Of a stretch of 64,000 bases of DNA, positions 58,134-64,000 are shown piece after piece. The notes under the pieces were generated by a model. That model ran no database searches, was not told the DNA's origin, and saw only the letters and a program-made list of their open reading frames with translations. Location of the stretch: contig NZ_CP010817.1 of the NCBI RefSeq assembly GCF_000833025.1, forward strand, positions 1,116,001-1,180,000, in the 5' to 3' direction. Both the position numbers and the translations under genes were made by a program. The DNA is from Myroides profundi (lineage in GTDB: Bacteria > Bacteroidota > Bacteroidia > Flavobacteriales > Flavobacteriaceae). Position 1 is the first letter of the stretch. The number at the start of each line of letters is the position of its first letter.

Positions 58134-58305
58134 ATGTGTTTAGCTCTTATGTCTGTTGGATTTGGCATGGTTTTGTATATATACTATTACAGTAAGGTGT
58201 TATAAAAAAAGTAAAGAAGTTGAAAAACTTCCTGCTTTTGAAAAAGAAAATTTAAGTGTTTATTTAAAAGTTATGTTATCGAGAGATAACAAGTTAGATC
58301 GTTAG
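58134..58305 (+). pseudogene. Probable frameshifted small single-TM protein gene
   Basis: From ATG 58134 the frame reads a hydrophobic segment MCLALMSVGFGMVLYIYYYS and then stops. Shifting by one base within AAGGTGTTATAAAAAAAG continues it as KKSKEVEKLPAFEKENLSV and on to LSRDNKLDR, ending at 58305. The whole span is 172 nt, one over a multiple of three. A good terminator follows. Either a recent +1 indel, a slippage site, or coincidence. Confidence 0.35.
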
Positions 58306-58329
58306 TAAGGTGAAGAAGAGAAATCTTCA

Positions 58330-58360
58330 AGCAAACAGGGAGCTCATGCTCCCTTTTGCT
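58330..58360 (+). terminator. Terminator-like hairpin after the broken small gene
   Basis: AGGGAGC / GCTCCCT with a TCAT loop, extended by AGCAAA / TTTGCT around one bulged C. Confidence 0.65.
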
Positions 58361-58388
58361 GTTTATAGCCGTTAATTTTTGGTCTACA

Positions 58389-58419
58389 TTGGTAATGAAT
58401 AATAAAAAGTTTAAATTTG
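58389..58419 (+). promoter_or_regulatory. Promoter of the sigma-54 activator gene
   Basis: TTG (58389-58391), 20 bases, TAAATTTG (58412-58419, exact consensus); ATG at 58445. Confidence 0.7.
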
Positions 58420-58444
58420 CATTTAGCACATAAAAAATAAAAAT

Positions 58445-59854
58445 ATGAGTCACAAGATTCTGGTTATAGATGATGATGTTCCTTTCTGCGAAATGCTAAA
58501 AACTTTTTTATCTAAAAAAGGGTATACGGTTTCTAATGCATTTAGTAGTACAGAAGCAGAACAGTGTATTGATAACGAGTGCTATGATATTGTCCTTACA
58601 GATGTTAGACTACCTGATAGTAATGGTTTAGAATTACTTAAATATATAAAATCAAAATGTAGAACTTCACAAGTTATTTTAATGACAGGGTATACTGAAA
58701 TTAAAACAGCTGTGAATGCAATGAAGTTAGGGGCATTTGATTATGTAGCAAAGCCAATAAATCCAGATGAAATACTTTTGACAATTAAACAAGCTCTCGA
58801 AAGAAAAGCTAGTGTGGAAAGTGGTGAACCTTTAAAATCGAAAGCTAAGGCTACGGTGGTAAAAGATGTAGAAGATACAGACGAGAATAATATAGAGCTA
58901 GATTATGTAAGAGGAGAAAGTAATGTGTCTAAGCAGTTACACGAGTACATTGATTTAGTAGCACCTACTAATATGTCTGTTTTGATTATTGGAGATAGTG
59001 GTACAGGTAAAGAAAATATAGCACATTCTATTCACTTAAAAAGTAAGCGTAAGGATAAGCCTTATATTGCAGTAGATTGTGGTGCAATCCCTAAGGATTT
59101 GGCTTCTAGTGAGTTCTTCGGGCATATTAAAGGTTCTTTTACAGGGGCTGTTACGGATAAGGTAGGACACTTTGAGGCTGCTAATGGCGGTACGATATTC
59201 TTAGATGAGGTAGGTAACTTATCTTATGAAGTACAGGTACAATTACTAAGAGCGCTTCAAGAAAGAAAAGTAAAACCTGTAGGGAGTAGTAACGAAATAG
59301 ACGTAGATATAAGAGTTATTGCTGCAACAAATGAAGATCTGCCAAAAGCTGTAAGAGAAGGAGAGTTTAGAGAAGATTTATATCATCGATTAAATGAGTT
59401 TGGTATTGTAGCACCTAGATTAGCGGATAGAGGCGCAGATATATTAATGTTCGCAATGCATTTCTTAAATGAGTCTAATATTGAACTTGAGAAAAAAGTA
59501 AAGAAATTCTCTTCTGAAGTAGAATGTATCTTTTTAACTTATGATTGGCCAGGGAACTTAAGAGAAATGAAGAATATCATTAAAAGATCAGTTCTTTTAA
59601 CTCGTGGAGAGATTATAGAAAAAGATGTACTACCACAAGAGATTTTAGTGCCAAAATCAGAAGTGATTAAAGCGAATGTGAGTAGTGAAACAGTAGAGGA
59701 TGATCTCAAGTTATTCTCTTCTAGAAATGAAGAACAAGCTATTCGTACTGCACTAGAAAAAGTTAAGTTTAATAAAACTAAGGCTGCACAGGTATTAGGA
59801 ATAGATAGAAAGACATTGTACAATAAAATGAAATTGTATAATATCGAATTATAA
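58445..59854 (+). CDS. Sigma-54-dependent response regulator (NtrC family)
   Basis: 469 aa, full three-domain layout. Receiver (1-120) with Asp10/Asp11, phosphoacceptor Asp53 and Lys103. AAA+ domain with Walker A GDSGTGKE (about 182-189), the sigma-54 contact loop GSFTGA, and the DEVGNLSYEVQVQLLRALQE segment. C-terminal Fis-type HTH (FNKTKAAQVLGIDRKTLYNKM). No histidine kinase adjoins, so the partner is elsewhere. Its presence shows that this organism uses RpoN-type promoters. Confidence 0.95.
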   Translation: MSHKILVIDDDVPFCEMLKTFLSKKGYTVSNAFSSTEAEQCIDNECYDIVLTDVRLPDSNGLELLKYIKSKCRTSQVILMTGYTEIKTAVNAMKLGAFDYVAKPINPDEILLTIKQALERKASVESGEPLKSKAKATVVKDVEDTDENNIELDYVRGESNVSKQLHEYIDLVAPTNMSVLIIGDSGTGKENIAHSIHLKSKRKDKPYIAVDCGAIPKDLASSEFFGHIKGSFTGAVTDKVGHFEAANGGTIFLDEVGNLSYEVQVQLLRALQERKVKPVGSSNEIDVDIRVIAATNEDLPKAVREGEFREDLYHRLNEFGIVAPRLADRGADILMFAMHFLNESNIELEKKVKKFSSEVECIFLTYDWPGNLREMKNIIKRSVLLTRGEIIEKDVLPQEILVPKSEVIKANVSSETVEDDLKLFSSRNEEQAIRTALEKVKFNKTKAAQVLGIDRKTLYNKMKLYNIEL

Positions 59855-59859
59855 AATTA

Positions 59860-59892
59860 AAAGGTGTTGAAGGTGATTCAACACCTTTTTTT
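59860..59892 (+). terminator. Terminator after the sigma-54 activator
   Basis: 12-bp stem AAAGGTGTTGAA / TTCAACACCTTT, 5-nt loop, T run. Confidence 0.93.
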
Positions 59893-59959
59893 ATTCAATT
59901 ATGGGTTTAATGTAAAGTAGTTCATACTGAAAGTATAAGTATATCTCTACTTTTATTTT

Positions 59960-59967
59960 TACCTTTG
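59960..59967 (+). promoter_or_regulatory. -7 promoter box of the 110-aa protein gene
   Basis: TACCTTTG, exact consensus, 24 nt before the ATG at 59992. It overlaps a possible TTG start at 59965, which argues for the ATG. Confidence 0.55.
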
Positions 59968-59991
59968 CTTAAAATAAGAGAAGTAGAGAAT

Positions 59992-60324
59992 ATGGATATA
60001 AAAACGCTAATACATCATAATTTAGATGAGTTATTTTATTTAGCCGATAAAAAGGGAATTTTAGATACAGACTTAGTTGTGAAGATAGGAGCTTATGTAG
60101 GGGCTGCAGTATTAAGAGGAAGATATGCAGAACAGAAAGAAGTTACTTTAGACGAGGTAAATGGAGTGTTTGGTATTATAGGAGATTTCTGTAGAGAGAG
60201 TTTTGGAGGAAGAAGTTTTTCTAAAACACATTTTAAAAAGATGACAACCTTATCTCTTGAATTGATTCAAGAAACTACATTTGATGCGGATGTGGAAGAG
60301 TTCATAGCATCATTGAGAAGTTAA
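59992..60324 (+). CDS. Small helical protein of unknown function
   Basis: 110 aa from the ATG at 59992 (MDIKTLIHHNLDELF). Predicted all-helical, no signal peptide, no recognised motif. A TTG nine codons upstream is in frame but coincides with the promoter box. Own terminator follows. Confidence 0.7.
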   Translation: MDIKTLIHHNLDELFYLADKKGILDTDLVVKIGAYVGAAVLRGRYAEQKEVTLDEVNGVFGIIGDFCRESFGGRSFSKTHFKKMTTLSLELIQETTFDADVEEFIASLRS

Positions 60325-60343
60325 GGAATTATGATATATTTTT

Positions 60344-60381
60344 AAAAAAGCCTGTAAATATAAATGTTTACAGGCTTTTTT
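60344..60381 (+). terminator. Terminator after the 110-aa protein gene
   Basis: 15-bp stem (60344-60358 / 60367-60381) with an 8-nt loop and T run. Confidence 0.93.
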
Positions 60382-60502
60382 ATGCTTAGTTGTGATGTTA
60401 TAAGAATAGGTTTTTATTATCATATAGGTTTGATAATTAGTTGGTAAGATAAGTTTTAAAACTTTTTTACTATCTTGTAGTAAACCAACAAAAAATAATC
60501 AA

Positions 60503-62158
60503 ATGAAAATAAAAACAATAGAATCGGCAAATAATGCACATGCCTATCAGCTACTGATAAAAGACTTATTAGAGAATTCGCTTCGTGTGAATCCTAAACA
60601 TGAAATAGTTTATAAGAATCAAGAGCGTTTCAACTATTATGAATTATATAGTAGAGTGAAGCAGTTGTGTAATGTATATCAAGAATTAGGTTTAGAAGGT
60701 GGGAGTGTTGTAGGTGTTATAGATTATGATAGTCATCGCTACTTAATGAATTATTTTGCAGTTCCTATTTCAGGGAATGTATTGCATACGATTAATTGGC
60801 GCTTAGCTCCAGAACAAATGCTTTATACCATCAATCATGCTGAAGATGAGGTATTAGTTGTACATGAGGATTTTTTACCAATAGTAGAATCGATTAAGGA
60901 TAAAATGACAACAGTTAAACAGATTATCATTATTCGTGATCATACTAATGAAGTTAAGACCACTTTAAATATAAAAGGATACTTTGATGACTTAGTTAGT
61001 TCTTCTTCTAAAGAGTATAGTTTTCTTGATTTTTCTGAAGAAGCAGTAGCTACTTTATTTTATACAACAGGAACTACAGGGGATCCAAAAGCAGTATATT
61101 TCACGCATCGCCAGTTAGTACTACACACTATGGTAGAGATGAGTGTGTTATCTCTGATGAATGAAGGGTTTAAAATTACATCAAAAGATGTGTATTTACC
61201 TTTAACACCAATGTTCCATGTCCACGCTTGGGGGCTTCCTTATGTAGCGACTGCATTAAGTTTAAAACAAGTGTATATTGGTAGGTTTGAACCTCAGAGT
61301 TTCTTAGAGATCTTTAGAAAAGAGAAACCAACGATATCACATTGTGTGCCTACGATATTAAATATGCTTTTGACTAGCCCTGCTGCCAGTGATATTGATC
61401 TTTCAAATTGGAGTGTATTAATAGGAGGTTCAGCTTTGAGTAAACCATTAGCAAGAAGAGCTATGGAAAGAGGTATATCAGTAGTAACGGGATATGGAAT
61501 GTCTGAAACTTGCCCATTATTAACAACTTCTTATTTATCATTAGAGACTATTCAAAACGATCTAGAGTCTCAATTAGATATTAGAACAAGGACGGGTAGA
61601 GCTGCATTGTTAGTAGATTTAAAAGTAATAGATGAGGATGGAGTAGAAGTACCTAAAGATGGTAAAACACTAGGAGAAATAGTAGTAAGAGCACCTTATC
61701 TTACCATGGGATATTATAAAGACAAAAAGAAGAGTGAAGAGCTGTGGGAAGGAGGGTACTTGCATACTGGAGATATAGCTTGGATTGATGAGAATAATGA
61801 TGTGAAAATAGTAGACCGTTCTAAGGATGTGATTAAAACGGGAGGTGAATGGATGTCTTCACTCGCTTTAGAAGAGATGATAAGTAGTTATCCAGGTGTG
61901 GTAGATGCCGCAGTTATTGGGATTCCTGATGATAAATGGGGTGAACGTCCTTTCGCATTAGTGGTAGCGAAAGTAGGAGTAGAGATTACAGAAAAAGACC
62001 TAGTAGAGCATATGCAAAAGTATGTTGATAAGCAAGTTATCAATAAATGGGCTATACCTGATCGCTTTGTATTTGTAGATAATATTCCTAAAACAAGTGT
62101 AGGTAAAATCAGTAAGAAACGTATAAGAGAATTACATGAGTTAAACCAATTAGGATAG
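60503..62158 (+). CDS. AMP-forming fatty acyl-CoA synthetase
   Basis: 551 aa ANL-superfamily ligase, cytoplasmic. P-loop FYTTGTTGDPKAVYFTH (about 186-202), adenine motif GYGMSETCP, YLHTGDIAWIDE, hinge VDRSKDVIKTGGEW and the catalytic Lys in TSVGKISKKR. Length and motifs fit medium/long-chain acyl-CoA ligases of the AlkK type; chain-length preference is unknown. No beta-oxidation genes nearby. Confidence 0.94.
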   Translation: MKIKTIESANNAHAYQLLIKDLLENSLRVNPKHEIVYKNQERFNYYELYSRVKQLCNVYQELGLEGGSVVGVIDYDSHRYLMNYFAVPISGNVLHTINWRLAPEQMLYTINHAEDEVLVVHEDFLPIVESIKDKMTTVKQIIIIRDHTNEVKTTLNIKGYFDDLVSSSSKEYSFLDFSEEAVATLFYTTGTTGDPKAVYFTHRQLVLHTMVEMSVLSLMNEGFKITSKDVYLPLTPMFHVHAWGLPYVATALSLKQVYIGRFEPQSFLEIFRKEKPTISHCVPTILNMLLTSPAASDIDLSNWSVLIGGSALSKPLARRAMERGISVVTGYGMSETCPLLTTSYLSLETIQNDLESQLDIRTRTGRAALLVDLKVIDEDGVEVPKDGKTLGEIVVRAPYLTMGYYKDKKKSEELWEGGYLHTGDIAWIDENNDVKIVDRSKDVIKTGGEWMSSLALEEMISSYPGVVDAAVIGIPDDKWGERPFALVVAKVGVEITEKDLVEHMQKYVDKQVINKWAIPDRFVFVDNIPKTSVGKISKKRIRELHELNQLG

Positions 62159-62174
62159 TTGTTTGGTCAAGTAC

Positions 62175-62182
62175 TAAATTTG
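62175..62182 (+). promoter_or_regulatory. -7 promoter box of the S9 peptidase gene
   Basis: TAAATTTG, exact consensus, 35 nt before the ATG. Confidence 0.55.
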
Positions 62183-62217
62183 CGGTAACTTCCAATCCGT
62201 AAATTAACTAACGTAAT

Positions 62218-64000
62218 ATGAAATTAACGCCAACAACAAAACCTACAAAAAGATCTAATCCTAGTTACTTTTGGAAGCAGTTAGGGTTAGGTCTTTTTGT
62301 TTTGGGGAGTTTGACTACCCAAGCACAAAAAAAGCCTTTAGACCATTCTGTTTACGATGGGTGGCAATCTATTGGAACAAAAACTTTTTCTAATAATGGA
62401 GACTGGATCTTATATCAAGTGAATCCACAGGAAGGAGATAAAACTCTATATATAGAGACAGCTAAAAAAACTAAAAAACTTGTAGTTCCAAGAGGAGAGA
62501 AAACTGTATTTACAGGGACGTCTAATTTCTCTGTTTTTTCTATTCGCCCTACTTACGCTGATTTAAAAGCAGTAAGAACGAAGAAGAAAAAAGAGGATGA
62601 GATAGCAAAAGATTCTTTAGGAATATATAATTTAAAGACAGGAGCTTTAGTTAAGAAATCTGATATTAAGTCTTTTAAAGTACCAGAAAAGAAAGGGGAT
62701 TACCTAGCATATTTATTAGAGCCAGCTAAAGATACTGCAAAGTCAAAAGACAAAAAAGAGGTAAAGAAACCTGCTAAAAAAGCAGACAAAGATGCTCCTT
62801 TAGAATTAGTATTTGAAAATCTAGTAACTGGAGAGAAAATCTCTTATGAGAATGTAACAGATTATTACTTTGATGATTTAGGACAGTACTTGGTTTTTGT
62901 TACAAAAGATCCTAATGCAAAGAAAAAGGACGATAAAAAAGACGAGACTAAGACTGAGGAAACTAAAGAAGTAGCAGATACAAAAGACGAAACTACTAAA
63001 GAAGAGAAAGCAAAAGGGCCTTTCGGAGTATTTGTAGTTGATTTGAAAACAAAAGCAGTCAAAACAATTTTAGAAGGGACAGGTAAGTATTCTCAGTTCT
63101 CTTTTGATGAGAATGGTAAGCAATTAGTATTTATTGGAACGAATGATGAGGAGAAGGTATTAGTAAAGAAGTATGACTTATACTATACTAATCTTGTGAC
63201 AGGCGCTACAGTATTAGCATCTAATACAACTAAAGGAATGCCTAAAGATTGGGTTGTTTCAGAAAATAACAAACCTCGTTTTAGTAAGAATGGAGGAAGA
63301 TTGTATCTAGGTATTGCACCACAACCTATTGCTAAAGATACTACACTTATAGCAGAAGATCATGCAGTAGTAGATATTTGGCATTATAATGAAGATTATA
63401 TTCAGCCTCAACAGTTGGTGAATCTAGATAAGGACTTAAAGAGAAGTTTTTTAGCTACTATTAACCTTAAAGATAGAAATAAACTTGTTGCTTTAGCTGA
63501 TGAAAAAATCAATGGAAGTCAATTAGTAGATGAAGGAAATGCTAATATTGTGTTTAATTCTTCAGACTTTGGAAGAAGAGTAGAAAGACAGTGGAATATC
63601 TCAGGAGTTTCTTCTTACTACATTGTAGATGTAAATACAGGTAAAGAAGTAGAGGTAGTTGCTGACTTACCAGGTTCAGCTCGCATATCACCAAAAGGAA
63701 CAGCTGTAGTATACTACAATAGTGAAGAAGGTAATTGGTATGCTTATGATGTTAAAACAAAGATTACAAAACACTTAAATAAAGGTTTAACTGTATCTTT
63801 TGCTGATGAGACTTTTGATATGCCTGACAATGCTTCTTCTTATGGAATCCAAGCATGGACAGATAACGACGAGTCAGTTTTAATTAGAGACCGTTTTGAT
63901 ATTTGGGAATTTTATTTGAGTAGTAATAAAGCTCCTAGAATGGTTACTAATGGATATGGACGTCAAAATAATATTGCTTTTGATGTATTAAAGTTAGATG
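62218..64000 (+). CDS. S9 family (prolyl oligopeptidase/DPP-like) secreted peptidase, N-terminal part
   Basis: Runs off the right window edge with 594 codons and no stop. ATG at 62218; Lys/Arg-rich n-region, hydrophobic core (about 20-35) and a TTQAQ-KK signal cleavage pattern. The visible part is the beta-propeller, with blade-like repeats (FSNNGDWILYQVNP, FSFDENGKQLVFIG, FSKNGGRLYLGIAP, ISPKGTAVVYYN). Two Lys/Glu/Asp-rich low-complexity insertions at about residues 172-195 and 232-267. The catalytic alpha/beta-hydrolase domain, where Ser-Asp-His would lie, is outside, so activity cannot be checked. Confidence 0.85.
   Translation, partial: MKLTPTTKPTKRSNPSYFWKQLGLGLFVLGSLTTQAQKKPLDHSVYDGWQSIGTKTFSNNGDWILYQVNPQEGDKTLYIETAKKTKKLVVPRGEKTVFTGTSNFSVFSIRPTYADLKAVRTKKKKEDEIAKDSLGIYNLKTGALVKKSDIKSFKVPEKKGDYLAYLLEPAKDTAKSKDKKEVKKPAKKADKDAPLELVFENLVTGEKISYENVTDYYFDDLGQYLVFVTKDPNAKKKDDKKDETKTEETKEVADTKDETTKEEKAKGPFGVFVVDLKTKAVKTILEGTGKYSQFSFDENGKQLVFIGTNDEEKVLVKKYDLYYTNLVTGATVLASNTTKGMPKDWVVSENNKPRFSKNGGRLYLGIAPQPIAKDTTLIAEDHAVVDIWHYNEDYIQPQQLVNLDKDLKRSFLATINLKDRNKLVALADEKINGSQLVDEGNANIVFNSSDFGRRVERQWNISGVSSYYIVDVNTGKEVEVVADLPGSARISPKGTAVVYYNSEEGNWYAYDVKTKITKHLNKGLTVSFADETFDMPDNASSYGIQAWTDNDESVLIRDRFDIWEFYLSSNKAPRMVTNGYGRQNNIAFDVLKLD

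Noticed and set aside
58162..58176. TTGGCAT...TTGT resembling a sigma-54 promoter
   Set aside because: Gap between GG and GT is 9, not 10, and it lies inside the probable small frameshifted gene.

Overview
The window is a chromosomal segment of a member of the Bacteroidota, family Flavobacteriaceae; a Myroides-like organism fits best, but the genus is an inference from protein flavour only. Evidence: AT-rich DNA, promoters of the Bacteroidota form (TTG, about 19 bases, TAnnTTTG) with no clear Shine-Dalgarno sites, a lipidated TamA/BamA-like protein (TamL) next to TamB, CarboxypepD-like domains on a TonB receptor, and many lipoproteins. No IS element, prophage, tRNA, rRNA operon or CRISPR array was found. 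The one structural RNA is the signal recognition particle RNA (ffs).

Layout. 1-3.7 kb: partial HtrA protease (-), then dapF, a GNAT gene and mltG (+). 4.0-9.9 kb: a three-gene RND efflux operon (-) of adaptor, pump and outer-membrane factor. 10.2-13.4 kb: comM/yifB ATPase, a membrane protein, a YpfJ-type zinc peptidase. 13.6-17.1 kb: TonB-dependent siderophore receptor with a divergent AraC regulator. 17.2-19.6 kb: yebC, gcvT, a small membrane protein. 19.6-20.2 kb: gene-free stretch with three terminators and possible small RNAs. 20.2-22.7 kb: copper P-type ATPase. 23.2-26.6 kb: lipoprotein, rhodanese, AbgT transporter. 26.7-32.2 kb (-): propeller-like protein, RluA-type pseudouridine synthase, panB, SH3 protein, sdaA. 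32.6-36.4 kb: dnaK, a RelBE/ParDE-type toxin-antitoxin pair sitting between two near-identical terminators, and a retropepsin-like protease. 36.5-38.5 kb: four-gene operon (-) of two unknowns, FMN reductase and GNAT. 38.6-41.6 kb: Crp/Fnr-family regulator, SDR with an FNR-type operator, pyridoxal kinase. 41.9-46.3 kb: short MutS2-like ATPase, two GNATs, AraC regulator. 46.9-50.4 kb: mismatch DNA glycosylase, DUF2461 protein, an unknown, glutaminyl cyclase. 50.4-58.0 kb: ffs, tamB, tamL. 58.1-64.0 kb: a probably broken small gene, a sigma-54 activator, a small unknown, an acyl-CoA ligase, and a partial S9 peptidase.

Most genes are housekeeping or envelope functions. The least explained DNA is between genes. 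Two loci (3824-3949 and 22930-23004) carry arrays of 11-bp direct repeats, each closed by one inverted copy across a short loop with the shared motif TTTGG(A/C)TA. The unit sequence differs completely between loci while the architecture is the same. Other notable points are the duplicated terminator around the toxin-antitoxin pair, with the toxin C-terminus encoded inside one copy; a perfect TTGAT-N4-ATCAA operator beside a regulator with an ExxSR recognition helix; and a sigma-54-like promoter before dnaK.
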